Below, piece after piece: positions 26,983 to 36,670 of a DNA stretch of 64,000 nt. The stretch is from NCBI GenBank assembly GCA_013388455.1, contig JACAFF010000008.1, positions 1 through 64,000 on the forward strand. The letters run 5' to 3'. The stretch comes from Nitrospirota bacterium. Lineage in GTDB: Bacteria; Nitrospirota; Thermodesulfovibrionia; Thermodesulfovibrionales; SM23-35. Below the pieces are notes generated by a model that saw only the letters and a program-made list of their open reading frames with translations, did not search any database and had not been told where the DNA came from. The position numbers were made by a program, and so were the translations under genes. Positions within the stretch are counted from its first letter, which is position 1. Every line of letters begins with the position of its first letter.

Positions 26983-27907
26983 CAATCTCTAATAATGCTC
27001 CTTCAAGAAGTCCATAATCGCTTATGATCATTTCTGTAAAATGGAAAAAATCCATGACATTAATTGTAAATAGTAAGCCAGGTATAATCAAGTCTGCCCT
27101 TTGAGGTTCAAGTCCTTTGACTTTTTTTCTTTCTTCAAGAGTAAGGGGCAATAGAAATTCAGACATTTTTTTTAATCTACTCAGAGGTATTCGATGCATA
27201 TGGATTTTTTCACGCGAATATTCATCAAGTTTAAGGTCTATAGATGCTAATGTTGTAAATGTCCCACCGGTTCCGATTAATTCTGTTTTTTCGGCAATTA
27301 ATTCGTGTATTTCAGGTTCGAGTTTTTTAATAACTAAATACATCTCATTTTTCATGTCTGATAAATCATTATTTGAGATGGGATCTGTTTTTAAAAAATT
27401 TTCTGTGAATTTTATTACTCCTACAGGTATGCTTCCCATTCTAATTGAGTGTTCACCATTATATAAAATCCATTCTGTACTCCCGCCACCAATATCAAGA
27501 ATTAACAATGTCTTATTAAGATACTTAGGCTCTGAAAAAGATAAGAGAATGCCCTTCAAATTCAGTTCTGCTTCTTTTTCTCCAGATATTACATCTATTT
27601 TAATTCCAGTTTCATCGTTGACTCTCTGAATGAATGTATCTGAATTTGATGCCTCACGCAGAGCGCTCGTTGCAATCGCTCTGATATGTACTACATTGTA
27701 TTTTGATATCATTGATGCAAATTCTTTCAGAGCCTTGATTGATTCTTCAATATTTTTGACCTGAAGTCTCCCGGTTTGATTAACTTTGTTCCCAAGACGT
27801 GTTATTTTCCTATCAGAGAAGATGTCTATAATCTTCCCTTTCTTGATTTCAGCTATGAGGAGCCTGAAAGTATTCGACCCGACATCTATAGAAGCATAAG
27901 CCGACAT
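26966..27907 (-). CDS. ppx: Exopolyphosphatase / pppGpp phosphatase family
   Basis: This 313-residue protein has the actin/Hsp70-like fold of Ppx/GppA enzymes: ASIDVGSNTFRLLIAE at the start, RAIATSALREASNS, the catalytic ILDIGGGSTEWIL and ELIGTGGTFTTLASI. It lacks the HD-like C-terminal domains of long Ppx proteins, so it is the short form. It may hydrolyse polyphosphate or pppGpp. It is divergent from rpsF and is the first gene of the ppx-korB-korC-acetyltransferase run. Confidence 0.9.
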   Translation of the reverse strand: MSAYASIDVGSNTFRLLIAEIKKGKIIDIFSDRKITRLGNKVNQTGRLQVKNIEESIKALKEFASMISKYNVVHIRAIATSALREASNSDTFIQRVNDETGIKIDVISGEKEAELNLKGILLSFSEPKYLNKTLLILDIGGGSTEWILYNGEHSIRMGSIPVGVIKFTENFLKTDPISNNDLSDMKNEMYLVIKKLEPEIHELIAEKTELIGTGGTFTTLASIDLKLDEYSREKIHMHRIPLSRLKKMSEFLLPLTLEERKKVKGLEPQRADLIIPGLLFTINVMDFFHFTEMIISDYGLLEGALLEIDEKSF

Positions 27908-27983
27908 GTCTCAAATATTATAAAACTATAGACAAATGAAAGACTACTATGAAAAAAAGAACCTTCCATCAGAGGGGAAGCTA

Positions 27984-28013
27984 TTGATTTTATAATATCT
28001 TATATGGTATAAA
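27984..28013 (+). promoter_or_regulatory. Candidate promoter of the rpsF operon
   Basis: TTGATT (27984-27989) and TATAAA (28008-28013) are separated by 18 bp and lie about 60 bp before rpsF, in the divergent region with ppx. Confidence 0.5.
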
Positions 28014-28071
28014 ATTAAGATTTATTACGTTACAGAGTTGAAAGGAAATCTGTGAGAAGGAGATTAGCTGG

Positions 28072-28425
28072 ATGAATGTATATGAAAACATGGTGATTCT
28101 TAACACAGCGCTTTCTGATGAAGATGCTGAAGTTGCTGTTGGCAAGATAAAAGAATTAATCGCAAATCAGGGTGGAGAAGTATTAAAGGTTGATGTCTGG
28201 GGTAGAAGGAAGCTTGCATATGAGATCAAGAAACAGAAGAAAGGATTATATATTTTATTGTTCTTTAAAACTCCAACCACGACAATCAAAAAACTGGAAG
28301 AGTTCTACAAAGTTTATGATGCTGTGTTGAAGTATTTGATTGTAAAGCTTACTGCAAAACAGGTTCGTAGCCTTGAAAGCGTTGAAGCTTCTACGGAGCA
28401 GATGGAACAAAAGAGCGAAAGTTAA
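28072..28425 (+). CDS. rpsF: Ribosomal protein S6
   Basis: The 117-residue protein has the S6 fold: MNVYENMVILNTALSDE at the start, GRRKLAYEIKKQKKGLYILL in the middle and an acidic, glutamate-rich tail. It binds S18 on the 30S platform. GAAGGAGAT is well placed before the ATG. The order rpsF-ssb-rpsR is conserved widely, and ssb starts directly at the rpsF stop. Confidence 0.96.
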   Translation: MNVYENMVILNTALSDEDAEVAVGKIKELIANQGGEVLKVDVWGRRKLAYEIKKQKKGLYILLFFKTPTTTIKKLEEFYKVYDAVLKYLIVKLTAKQVRSLESVEASTEQMEQKSES

Positions 28426-28833
28426 ATGTTTAATAAAATTATACTTATAGGAAACCTGACAAAAGACCCGGAACTTAGATATACTCCACAGGGGACCCCG
28501 GTAGCATCTTTCAGGTTGGCGGTGAATTATAGATATAAACAGTCCGCTGGAAGCGGAGATGAAATTAAACAGGAGACAATGTTTATAGATAATGTAGTTT
28601 TTGGAAAACAGGCTGAATCATGCAGTAGATATCTTAATAAAGGTAGCTCTGTTCTTGTTGAGGGAAGATTGCAGGAGAGAAGATGGGAATCGAATGGACA
28701 GCAAAAAAGTAAATTTGAAGTCATTGCACAATCTGTAAAATTTCTCTCGAGGCGTGGGGCACAGGATTCAGGCTTAGGCGGTGAAGGAGACTTTACACCT
28801 CCTGAAGAAACTTCTGATTTAGAACCATTCTAA
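28426..28833 (+). CDS. ssb: Single-stranded DNA-binding protein
   Basis: The 135-residue SSB has the OB fold ([47 protein letters not shown]) and the acidic tip SDLEPF, which recruits DNA replication and repair partners. The disordered linker is short. It lies with no gap between rpsF and rpsR, so it is expressed with the small ribosomal subunit proteins. Confidence 0.96.
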   Translation: MFNKIILIGNLTKDPELRYTPQGTPVASFRLAVNYRYKQSAGSGDEIKQETMFIDNVVFGKQAESCSRYLNKGSSVLVEGRLQERRWESNGQQKSKFEVIAQSVKFLSRRGAQDSGLGGEGDFTPPEETSDLEPF

Positions 28834-28834
28834 A

Positions 28835-29080
28835 ATGAAAGGAGAAAGACAAAATTTGCAGCAGAAAAAATTCCTGAGAAGAAAGTTTTGCAGGTTCTGT
28901 TCTGAAAAAGTGGAATTTATAGATTACAAAAATATCAAGGTACTAAAGAGCTATCTTACAGAGAGGGGAAAAGTCCTTCCAAGAAGGATGACAGGCACAT
29001 GTGCCAGACATCAGAGAGAACTTACTAAATCCATTATGCGAGCAAGGAGTATAGCTTTGCTTGCTTTTGCTGAAAAGTAG
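28835..29080 (+). CDS. rpsR: Ribosomal protein S18
   Basis: The 81-residue protein has the S18 core: [19 protein letters not shown] and [20 protein letters not shown]. The cysteines in CRFCSE together with CARH suggest the zinc-binding form of S18. It pairs with S6 in the 30S platform. rplI, which often follows, is absent, and a DUF507 gene begins one base after the stop. Confidence 0.96.
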   Translation: MKGERQNLQQKKFLRRKFCRFCSEKVEFIDYKNIKVLKSYLTERGKVLPRRMTGTCARHQRELTKSIMRARSIALLAFAEK

Positions 29081-29081
29081 G

Positions 29082-29363
29082 ATGAGGGTCCCTAAGTCTT
29101 GGGTTCCTCTCCTAACAAAAAAAATAATAGATGCTCTCATTACAAAAGGGCTAATTAAGCCTGAAATACCAACCGAAAAACTTCTCTTAGAAGCGGAAAC
29201 CATAATTTTTGATGAGCTTTCAATAGAGGACAGGCTAAATGATGAGATTAGAGAACTTTTAAAGAAACATTCCACTGAAATTGAGAAAGGTCATCTGGAC
29301 TACAGAAAACTTTTTGAACTTACTAAACAGAAGCTTGTGAAGGAGCGAAATCTCGTATTATGA
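29082..29363 (+). CDS. DUF507 family protein, first of a pair
   Basis: The 93-residue protein is helical and charged, with the DUF507 pattern MRVPKSWVPLLTKKIIDAL at the start and a central LLLEAETIIFDELSIEDRLND. No enzymatic motif is visible and the function of the family is unknown. An upstream in-frame TTG at 29061 would overlap rpsR. The ATG at 29082 directly after the rpsR stop is more likely. It overlaps the next DUF507 gene by 4 bp. Confidence 0.8.
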   Translation: MRVPKSWVPLLTKKIIDALITKGLIKPEIPTEKLLLEAETIIFDELSIEDRLNDEIRELLKKHSTEIEKGHLDYRKLFELTKQKLVKERNLVL

Positions 29364-29644
29364 TGCTATCAGATGATAAAATTTCCCACCTGAGTCATGT
29401 TTTCCTCAAAGGACTGAAAGATAAGAAACTTATTACAATGCTTGAGGAAGAAGGGAAAATAAGATCTGAGGTTAAGAGGATAATCATATCAGAATTAATG
29501 GTTGGCGAAGAGATTGATGCTGCTGTTAGAAAAAAGCTACAATCATTCAAAAAAAAGATCGTTGAGGGAAGCCCTGAGTGGGATATATTATACAAAAAGT
29601 TTTTCAAGGAAGAGGAGGTAAAAAGAGGCAGGGTTTCTGGATAA
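29360..29644 (+). CDS. DUF507 family protein, second of a pair
   Basis: This 94-residue paralogue of the preceding gene has the same layout (KISHLSHVFLKGLKDKKL, then a segment GKIRSEVKRIIISELMVG and a basic C-terminus). The two probably arose by duplication and could form a heterodimer. That is inference, since the sequence only shows similarity and coupling through an ATGATG overlap. Its 3' end overlaps the diguanylate cyclase gene by 67 bp. Confidence 0.78.
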   Translation: MMLSDDKISHLSHVFLKGLKDKKLITMLEEEGKIRSEVKRIIISELMVGEEIDAAVRKKLQSFKKKIVEGSPEWDILYKKFFKEEEVKRGRVSG

Positions 29645-31590
29645 AAAGGGGAATCCCTTTACTACTTCTTTTCTTTACCTATCTCGGTCTACTTTTTGAT
29701 TTTTCGATAAATAAAAGACCATTCTGGTTTATCCTTTGTGCAATTACAATATCAGTCTGCTACTTTTTACATTACAGAAAAGATTGGGGAGATTACTCTA
29801 TTGAAATATTTTCATCTTTTGCCATTCTGATTAGCGGTGCAAGTTTATCATTTGGACTTCCATGGTTGATATTGCTCTATTTCCCATTTATGATTACTAT
29901 TGCTTTTTATAATAGCTGGAAAAAGGTTGTTACAGTTTTATTATTAATCCCCTTTTTTGAAATTAAAAATATTATATTTAAGGATAGATTTTATGAAGAG
30001 ATAGCGATTATTATCTCTCTTGGACTGACTGTTGGCCTTTTTCTTCTTTTCAAGAAAAAATTAATAAGTGACAGCATCTCTGATATTGAGAAAAAAACAT
30101 ATGATTTATCCTCATCTGAAATAATCCCATTCAATGATGAAAAAAGAATATCTCATTGTCTTCAGTCAATGTTCAGGATTGATGAAGAATGTAGAGATAT
30201 TTTAGTAGTTATAAAAAAAATACTATGTGCAGATTCTGTGAGCCTGTTTGTAGGGTCAGACAGCGGCCTCAGATTGCGTTGTTCGACTGAAGAATCAGGA
30301 AGAATCATTCCTTCGGATAATGGAATTATCAATCGTTGTTTTAATCAAAAGGAATCCTTTCTATTAATTGATATAAATGAAAAGGATATTCATCCCGGTT
30401 ACTTAAGACAGGATAAAATTTCTTCATTAATTACAGTTCCTGTAATTGACGGCGATTTCACTCTTGGCGTTGTAGCCGCTGATAGTGCCCGATTTCAAGC
30501 ATTTAATCCTTCAGACAGAGAAGTTCTTGAAACGTTTTCACAGCATATTACAAGAATTTTCCAGAAAGAGCGTCTTTATCCACACATCCAACGATCATAC
30601 AATGCACTAAAAACATTGCATGAGGAAAGTTCTAAACTCCTTTCAACTCTTAATATGGATGAGATTGCTGAACATTTGATAGAAGGTGCAAAAAAGATTG
30701 TATCTGCTGATATTCTTTTTTTTGTAACAAAAGGTAGTGAATTCGAAATAATTCATAAGACAAATATTCCAATCGATAAAGATAGAAAAATTAGCTTGAA
30801 GAATACCCTACTTGACATGGCAATAAAAAATAAACAGGCTATAAATGTCTCTAATGTTAGAGACTATCGTTCCCCAATTTTGCCTTTTAAGATTGACAAT
30901 GTGAGATCTGTTCTTATACTTCCGCTTTTTTATGAGAACGACCTCATTGGTATATTAGTACTCCTTTCTAAAGAAGTAAGCGCATTCAATCCTTATCAGA
31001 TTGAACTTCTTGAAGTGCTTGGGAATCAGGCATCTACTTCAATGGCAAATGCCAGATTCCATGCAGAAATAGAACGTATTGCTATTACCGATGGACTTAC
31101 AGGTCTTTATAATCATCGGTATTTTCAGGAAAAACTTTCAGAAGAGTTCAATCGTGGAGAGAGATACTCAAACCCTCTTTCCCTTCTTCTAATTGATATT
31201 GATTATTTCAAAAAGATCAATGATACATATGGTCATCCTGTCGGAGATGCAGTGCTAAAAAAAATTGCCAGTATTATAAGAAAGACTATACGCAGTATTG
31301 ATATCCCTGCTCGTTATGGTGGTGAAGAGTTTGCCTTAATACTCCCTGGAACAGATTCTCATGGAGCGAAGAATATGGCAGAAAGATTGAGAAAGGCAAT
31401 TATGGATACCAGCTTTTTCGCTGACAAAGATAGATTTAAAGTTACTGTAAGCATAGGAATCTCAACTAATCCTAATCCGAAAGGAACCGTGGAAGTAAAT
31501 AATAAAGAAGAATTAATTGAAAAAGCGGATAAAGCATTGTATGAGGCTAAAAAAGCTGGCAGAAATCGAAGCATTTTTCTGCTTGTCTAA
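29578..31590 (+). CDS. Membrane diguanylate cyclase (GAF-GAF-GGDEF)
   Basis: The 670-residue protein has five or so N-terminal membrane helices (about 22-165), two GAF domains (about 195-335 and 345-500) and a GGDEF domain (510-670). The active site reads ARYGGEEFALIL, and the product-inhibition site RSID is five residues upstream, so the enzyme should make cyclic di-GMP and be feedback-inhibited. The GTG at 29578 is the only plausible start before the first helix. It overlaps the DUF507 gene by 67 bp and has GAGGGA upstream. GAF ligands are unknown. Confidence 0.87.
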   Translation: MGYIIQKVFQGRGGKKRQGFWIKRGIPLLLLFFTYLGLLFDFSINKRPFWFILCAITISVCYFLHYRKDWGDYSIEIFSSFAILISGASLSFGLPWLILLYFPFMITIAFYNSWKKVVTVLLLIPFFEIKNIIFKDRFYEEIAIIISLGLTVGLFLLFKKKLISDSISDIEKKTYDLSSSEIIPFNDEKRISHCLQSMFRIDEECRDILVVIKKILCADSVSLFVGSDSGLRLRCSTEESGRIIPSDNGIINRCFNQKESFLLIDINEKDIHPGYLRQDKISSLITVPVIDGDFTLGVVAADSARFQAFNPSDREVLETFSQHITRIFQKERLYPHIQRSYNALKTLHEESSKLLSTLNMDEIAEHLIEGAKKIVSADILFFVTKGSEFEIIHKTNIPIDKDRKISLKNTLLDMAIKNKQAINVSNVRDYRSPILPFKIDNVRSVLILPLFYENDLIGILVLLSKEVSAFNPYQIELLEVLGNQASTSMANARFHAEIERIAITDGLTGLYNHRYFQEKLSEEFNRGERYSNPLSLLLIDIDYFKKINDTYGHPVGDAVLKKIASIIRKTIRSIDIPARYGGEEFALILPGTDSHGAKNMAERLRKAIMDTSFFADKDRFKVTVSIGISTNPNPKGTVEVNNKEELIEKADKALYEAKKAGRNRSIFLLV

Positions 31591-31619
31591 CTTAATAAGT
31601 GCAGAGTATAATCAGCTAC

Positions 31620-31648
31620 TTGACATGTCAATAAATTAATTGTTAAAT
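31620..31648 (+). promoter_or_regulatory. Sigma-70 promoter of the hrcA operon
   Basis: A perfect TTGACA (31620-31625) is separated by 17 bp from TTAAAT (31643-31648). Transcription would start near 31655, inside the CIRCE operator, which is the usual arrangement for repression by HrcA. Confidence 0.7.
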
Positions 31649-31650
31649 TA

Positions 31651-31677
31651 TTAGCACTTGACAGTGGAGAGTGCTAA
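31651..31677 (+). promoter_or_regulatory. CIRCE operator
   Basis: TTAGCACTT, nine bases, then GAGTGCTAA: the standard CIRCE inverted repeat with a single mismatch (T for C at the end of the left arm). The hrcA ribosome binding site GGAG (31666-31669) lies in the spacer and right arm, and the ATG follows one base after the operator. Confidence 0.93.
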
Positions 31678-31678
31678 A

Positions 31679-32713
31679 ATGCACGAACTGAGTGAAAGAA
31701 CAAAGAAAGTCCTTTTTGCTGTAGTCCAGAGTTACATTAATTATCCTGATCCTGTAGGCTCACGGGCTATAACGAAGAGGTATGGTTTTGGATGGTCACC
31801 GGCTACAATAAGGAATATTATGGCTGATCTTGAAGAAATGGGTTTTTTAAGACAGCCACATACATCTGCTGGAAGGATTCCAACAGACCTGGGGTATCGA
31901 TTCTATGTCGACTCCCTTACTGCTGAGCCCGAATACTATCAGGAAAAAGAAATATTTAAAGATATTTATATGAAGTTGGAAACACTTAAAAATGACATAG
32001 AAATGTTACTCGGGGAGACTACCAAGAGTTTTTCTATGTTATCCCATTATCTCGGGATAGCGATGTTACCTGTTATTGATATGACAACTTTGAAAAGGAT
32101 TAACATAATTAAATATAAAAATGATAATGCTGTTGTGGTGTTGTTAACAGATGAGGGAGTGATTAAGAATAAAATCGTCAAGATTGATCCAAAAATAACT
32201 CAAAAGGATTTAAACAGAATGGCATCGTATATTAATACAGAATTTTCAGGGTATGCAATGGATGAGATACGCTTGAAGATACTTCGCGAAATGTCAAAAG
32301 AAAAGATAAAATGTGATACTCTAATCGCAAGGGCAATGAGCCTCTGCCAGGAAGTTCTTTGCTTTCAAGAAGGTGCTCTTTTTGTTTCAGGGTTAACTGA
32401 AGTGCTCAATTTGCCAGATTTTGCAGATCTTGAAAAGATAAAAGAATTGTCAAAAGCAATAGAGGATAAACATACAATTATCAAGTTGCTTGACAAACTC
32501 TCAGAATCTGACGGGGTTAAGGTTATTATAGGTTCTGAGAATTCCCTCGATGAGATGAAAAAGTTAAGCTTGATTGTTTCTCCATGCAAAGATAGTAATC
32601 GTCCTGTTGGAATTGTAGGTATCATAGGGCCTACACGTATGAACTACGCTAAGGCAATATATCTCGTCGATAATACAGCTAAATTCATCTCTAAAATGCT
32701 TTCCGGGAGGTAG
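31679..32713 (+). CDS. hrcA: Heat-inducible transcription repressor HrcA
   Basis: HrcA represses class I heat-shock genes by binding CIRCE. The 344-residue protein has the N-terminal winged helix (DPVGSRAITKRYGFGWSPAT and ADLEEMGFLRQPHTSAGR), a central domain and a C-terminal dimerisation domain with GIVGIIGPTRMNYAKAI. An in-frame TTG at 31658 lies inside CIRCE. The ATG at 31679 is the real start. As first gene of hrcA-grpE-dnaK it is autoregulated through the operator directly upstream. Confidence 0.95.
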   Translation: MHELSERTKKVLFAVVQSYINYPDPVGSRAITKRYGFGWSPATIRNIMADLEEMGFLRQPHTSAGRIPTDLGYRFYVDSLTAEPEYYQEKEIFKDIYMKLETLKNDIEMLLGETTKSFSMLSHYLGIAMLPVIDMTTLKRINIIKYKNDNAVVVLLTDEGVIKNKIVKIDPKITQKDLNRMASYINTEFSGYAMDEIRLKILREMSKEKIKCDTLIARAMSLCQEVLCFQEGALFVSGLTEVLNLPDFADLEKIKELSKAIEDKHTIIKLLDKLSESDGVKVIIGSENSLDEMKKLSLIVSPCKDSNRPVGIVGIIGPTRMNYAKAIYLVDNTAKFISKMLSGR

Positions 32714-32733
32714 ATAATAGAGTAGATAATAGA

Positions 32734-33327
32734 ATGGAAAGTTCTGATATAAATAAGAACCAGATTCCATCACTTGAAGAAGAGGTTTCTAAAGATACCG
32801 AGATATCTTTTCAGGAAGATAAGGATCGCCTTGTTCCTGAGTTACAGGAGATGAATGATAAATATTTAAGGCTTTATGCTGAATTTGAAAATTACAAAAA
32901 AAGGGTAAATAGAGACAAAGAAGAACTTATAAAGTATGGGAATGAAAATCTTATAATAAATCTATTACCTGTACTTGATAATTTAGAGATGGCATTAAAA
33001 CATGCTACAGATGATCTTTCATCGGGACTTGTTCAGGGAGTCGAAATAACACTTAAAGAAATGAAAAGAACGCTCGAAAAATTTGGATTAACTGTAATAG
33101 AGGCTGAGGGAAAGCCATTCGATCCATCGATACATCATGCAATGACACAGGTTGAACGTGAAGATTTAAATGAGAATACAGTAGTCGAGGAATTCAGAAA
33201 AGGATATATGCTTAAAGATAAAGTATTACGACCATCACTGGTTGCGGTTTCAAAGAAACCGTCTGTAAACCAGCAAACTCAAGAAAAAGAAATTGAGATA
33301 AATAAAATAGTAGAGGAGGAATCTTGA
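32734..33327 (+). CDS. grpE: Nucleotide exchange factor GrpE
   Basis: The 197-residue protein has an acidic N-terminus, a long coiled coil (about 30-95 with [20 protein letters not shown]) and the C-terminal beta wing ([32 protein letters not shown]). It releases ADP from DnaK. A 12-bp tandem duplication (32711-32734) separates its ATG from the only good ribosome binding site, GGGAGG at 32705-32710, by 23 bases. dnaK follows after 1 bp. Confidence 0.95.
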   Translation: MESSDINKNQIPSLEEEVSKDTEISFQEDKDRLVPELQEMNDKYLRLYAEFENYKKRVNRDKEELIKYGNENLIINLLPVLDNLEMALKHATDDLSSGLVQGVEITLKEMKRTLEKFGLTVIEAEGKPFDPSIHHAMTQVEREDLNENTVVEEFRKGYMLKDKVLRPSLVAVSKKPSVNQQTQEKEIEINKIVEEES

Positions 33328-33328
33328 T

Positions 33329-35257
33329 ATGGGGAAAGCAGTTGGTATAGATCTTGGAACAACAAATTCTGTTATAGCTGTTGTTCAGGCTGGAGAGCCA
33401 GTAGTTATTCCTAATCAGGAGGGATCGAGGACAACGCCATCTGTTGTCGCAATTACTGATAAGGGAGAAAGGCTTGTAGGTCAGATCGCAAAAAGACAGG
33501 CTATAACAAATCCAGAGAATACTATATTTTCAATAAAGAGACTTATGGGTAGGAAATTTAATTCCAGCGAAGTCGATCATGCACGAAAAAGATTGCCATA
33601 TAAGATTGTAGAGGCCGCAAATGGAGATGCACACGTTGAAATAAGAGGGAAAAAATATTCACCTCCTGAGATATCTGCAATGATACTCCAGAAGCTTAAA
33701 CAAGCTGCAGAGGATTATCTGGGAGAGTCTGTTACGGAAGCTGTTATAACAGTCCCAGCATATTTTGATGACAGTCAAAGACAGGCTACTAAAGATGCAG
33801 GGAGGATAGCAGGTCTTAATGTGCTCAGGATTATAAATGAGCCTACTGCTGCATCTCTTGCGTATGGAATGGACAAAAAGAAAGAGGAAAAGATAGGAGT
33901 ATATGACCTTGGAGGCGGAACTTTTGATATCTCCATTCTTGAACTCGGAGAAGGTGTTATTGAGGTTAAGTCCACCAACGGTAATACATATCTGGGTGGT
34001 GATGACTTTGATCTAAGAATAATGGACTGGTTGGTTGAAGAATTCAAAAAAGACCAGGGGATAGATTTAAAGAATGACAAGATGGCGTTGCAGAGGCTGA
34101 AAGAAGCAGCTGAGAAGGCTAAGATAGAACTTTCGACAGCTATGGAGACAGAGATTAATCTTCCATTTATTACAGCAGATGCAACAGGTCCAAAACATTT
34201 GCTTATGAAATTAACGAGGTCGAAATTTGAGCAACTTGTAGGAGATCTTATAGAAAAAACTATCGGACCGTGTAAAGATGCTTTATCAGATGCTGGACTA
34301 TCTACGTCAAATATTGATGAAGTCCTTCTTGTTGGAGGTCAGACAAGAACACCAAGGGTTCAACAAGTTGTGCAAAGTTTTTTTGGAAAAGAACCAAACA
34401 AGACTGTAAATCCTGATGAGGTTGTAGCAATCGGTGCTGCTATTCAGGCAGCTGTTTTGAAAGGAGACGTTAAGGAAGTGCTTCTTCTTGATGTTACACC
34501 GTTATCTCTCGGGATAGAGACACTTGGAGGGATTTTCACTAAAATAATCGAAAGAAACACTACAATCCCTACAAAGAAGAGTCAGATATTCTCGACTGCT
34601 ACAGATAACCAACCTGCTGTTTCGATAAAAGTGTTTCAGGGCGAAAGAGAAATGGCATCAGACAATAAGCTTCTTGGAAATTTCGAACTCATTGGAATTC
34701 CTCCTGCGCCGAGAGGAATACCACAGATTGAAGTAACATTTGACATTGATGCTAATGGTATCCTTCATGTGTCAGCTAAGGACCTTGGAACAGGAAAAGA
34801 ACAGTCCATCAGAATCACTGCATCGAGTGGCTTGAATGAAGATGAGATTAAGAAGATGATGCGTGATGCTGAAGCTCATGCTGATGAAGATAAAAGAAAG
34901 AAACAACTTGCTGAAGCAAGGAATGAGGCTGATACTCTTATATATACTGTTGAAAAAACTCTCAAAGAACATAGTGACAAGTTAACAGAAACAGAAAAAC
35001 GTGATATTGAGGAAGCACTTGAAAGATGCAAAAAGGCAAAAGATACAAGCAATGAAATTTCAGAAATAAAATCTGCCATAGAATATTTAACAAATACATC
35101 TCATAAATTGGCAGAGCATATATATAAAAGCGCAGGTGCTGGAGCAGGAACGGCGACCAGTTCAACAGGGGGAACTGGAGAACAGACTGGTCCAAAAGAA
35201 TCGAAAGAAGAAGTGGTTGAAGCAGAATTTGAGGATGTTGATAAGGAGAAAAAGTAA
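33329..35257 (+). CDS. dnaK: Chaperone DnaK (Hsp70)
   Basis: The 642-residue chaperone shows the ATPase signatures [32 protein letters not shown] and [14 protein letters not shown], the interdomain linker [15 protein letters not shown] and a substrate-binding domain with a helical lid. The tail ends with the acidic [12 protein letters not shown] motif, which contacts co-chaperones. GAGGAGGAA lies before the ATG at 33329. It is transcribed with hrcA and grpE. dnaJ is separated from it by 297 bp holding a repeat copy. Confidence 0.98.
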   Translation: MGKAVGIDLGTTNSVIAVVQAGEPVVIPNQEGSRTTPSVVAITDKGERLVGQIAKRQAITNPENTIFSIKRLMGRKFNSSEVDHARKRLPYKIVEAANGDAHVEIRGKKYSPPEISAMILQKLKQAAEDYLGESVTEAVITVPAYFDDSQRQATKDAGRIAGLNVLRIINEPTAASLAYGMDKKKEEKIGVYDLGGGTFDISILELGEGVIEVKSTNGNTYLGGDDFDLRIMDWLVEEFKKDQGIDLKNDKMALQRLKEAAEKAKIELSTAMETEINLPFITADATGPKHLLMKLTRSKFEQLVGDLIEKTIGPCKDALSDAGLSTSNIDEVLLVGGQTRTPRVQQVVQSFFGKEPNKTVNPDEVVAIGAAIQAAVLKGDVKEVLLLDVTPLSLGIETLGGIFTKIIERNTTIPTKKSQIFSTATDNQPAVSIKVFQGEREMASDNKLLGNFELIGIPPAPRGIPQIEVTFDIDANGILHVSAKDLGTGKEQSIRITASSGLNEDEIKKMMRDAEAHADEDKRKKQLAEARNEADTLIYTVEKTLKEHSDKLTETEKRDIEEALERCKKAKDTSNEISEIKSAIEYLTNTSHKLAEHIYKSAGAGAGTATSSTGGTGEQTGPKESKEEVVEAEFEDVDKEKK

Positions 35258-35301
35258 ACTAATAAATTATTTTTGGAATGAATTCTAATAAATCAAATAG
35301 G

Positions 35302-35320
35302 CCCCCTTTATAGAAGGGGG
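35302..35320. terminator. C/G-rich hairpin after dnaK
   Basis: CCCCCTT (35302-35308) and AAGGGGG (35314-35320) enclose five bases. The hairpin lies 44 bp after dnaK and could end the hrcA-grpE-dnaK transcript, although only a weak pyrimidine stretch follows. A hairpin with the same arms lies at 37727-37744. Confidence 0.5.
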
Positions 35321-35392
35321 TTCTCCTCTAACCAAATAATTTAGATGTTGCTCAAAAATTTAATTTTTGTATTTATTATATACTTGATTTAT

Positions 35393-35534
35393 TTAACCCA
35401 AAAAATGCTATTGAATAATGCAGATGTTGCGAAAGTGGTTTTACGAATATTTTATCCATAAAAAAATTAAAACAAATCCGATAATTCATCGAGTTGAAGA
35501 AATTTTTGAGCAATGTCTGCATTATTCGGGTTAA
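35393..35534. repeat. MITE-like repeat, internally deleted copy between dnaK and dnaJ
   Basis: The 142-bp copy keeps both ends (TTAACCCAAAAAATGC and ATTATTCGGGTTAA) and lacks about 40 bp of the inner left part present in copies 1 and 2. It separates dnaJ from dnaK and ends 20 bp before the dnaJ start codon. Confidence 0.78.
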
Positions 35535-35540
35535 TTTGTT

Positions 35541-35546
35541 TATAAT
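35541..35546 (+). promoter_or_regulatory. Candidate -10 element of dnaJ
   Basis: A perfect TATAAT lies 8 bp before the dnaJ ATG and 6 bp after the repeat ends. A start site 7 bases downstream would give an almost leaderless mRNA. The matching -35 region would fall inside the repeat (TGCATT at 35518), which is a poor match. Confidence 0.35.
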
Positions 35547-35554
35547 ATGAAATT

Positions 35555-36658
35555 ATGAAAGATTATTACGAAATACTCGGGGTATCTCGGGATGCATCTG
35601 AAGTTGACATCAAAAAAGCATTCCGTCAACTTGCAATGAAATACCATCCTGATAGAAATCCCGATAATAAAGAAGCAGAAGAAAAATTTAAAGAGATAAA
35701 CGAAGCATACTCATGCCTGAGTGATCCTGAGAAAAGATCATATTATGACAGATTTGGAACTGTTGAAGGAATTGGTGCTGGAGCTGGATATAGTCCTTTC
35801 GGAACTGGTTTTGGAGATATCTTCGAAGACATATTTGGAGATTTCTTTGGGACTTTTACTGGAAGGAGAAGACCCAGGCCCACAAAGGGGAATGATCTCA
35901 GATATGATCTTGAAATAACCTTAATGGAGGCAGCCTTTGGGACAGAAAAGAAAATAGAGATTCCAAGATGGGAAAATTGTCCTGAATGTGCAGGGACAGG
36001 GACAGCACCTGGGAAAGTACCTGTAACATGTCACAATTGTAAAGGGGCAGGGCAGGTCAGATTTCAACAAGGTTTCTTCAGTATCTCAAGAACGTGTGAA
36101 AGATGTAACGGTGCAGGAAAAATTATCACAGATCCATGCAAATCATGTAATGGTGAGGGCAGGGTCAGACAGTATAGAACTGTAAGCGTTAAGGTCCCTG
36201 CAGGTGTAGATACCGGTTCAAGGCTCAGGCTTTCTGGAGAGGGAGAAATGGGAATTAATGGTGGACCAAAAGGTGATCTTTACATAATCATCAATGTTGA
36301 AGAACATCCTTTCTTTAAAAGAGATGGAATAGATATTTACTGTGAGGTTCCTCTATCATTCCCACAGGCTGTTCTTGGTGCTGAAATTGAGGTGCCAACT
36401 CTTGAAGGAATACATAAAATAAAAATACCACCTGGAACTCCTTCTGGCAGAATATTCCATATAAAAGGTAAGGGTATACAAAAGCTTGGTGGTCATACTA
36501 AGGGTGACCAGATTGTCAGTGTCTACATAGATGTTCCTAAAAAACTTAATACGAGACAAAAGGAACTTCTCGAAGAATTCGCCCGTATCAGTGGCGATGA
36601 AGTAAATAAGACATTCAGGGAAAAAATCAAGAGCCTCTTTTCAGTCGCTGAGAAGTAG
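35555..36658 (+). CDS. dnaJ: Chaperone DnaJ (Hsp40)
   Basis: The 367-residue co-chaperone has the J domain (residues 1-70, HPD in [10 protein letters not shown]), a Gly/Phe-rich linker (75-105), four zinc-finger repeats ([32 protein letters not shown] at about 140-210) and the C-terminal substrate domains. It stimulates DnaK's ATPase. There is no recognisable ribosome binding site before the ATG, and a TATAAT lies 8 bp upstream. It may have its own transcript, since a repeat and a hairpin separate it from dnaK. Confidence 0.97.
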   Translation: MKDYYEILGVSRDASEVDIKKAFRQLAMKYHPDRNPDNKEAEEKFKEINEAYSCLSDPEKRSYYDRFGTVEGIGAGAGYSPFGTGFGDIFEDIFGDFFGTFTGRRRPRPTKGNDLRYDLEITLMEAAFGTEKKIEIPRWENCPECAGTGTAPGKVPVTCHNCKGAGQVRFQQGFFSISRTCERCNGAGKIITDPCKSCNGEGRVRQYRTVSVKVPAGVDTGSRLRLSGEGEMGINGGPKGDLYIIINVEEHPFFKRDGIDIYCEVPLSFPQAVLGAEIEVPTLEGIHKIKIPPGTPSGRIFHIKGKGIQKLGGHTKGDQIVSVYIDVPKKLNTRQKELLEEFARISGDEVNKTFREKIKSLFSVAEK

Positions 36659-36670
36659 TCGGTTATTTAA

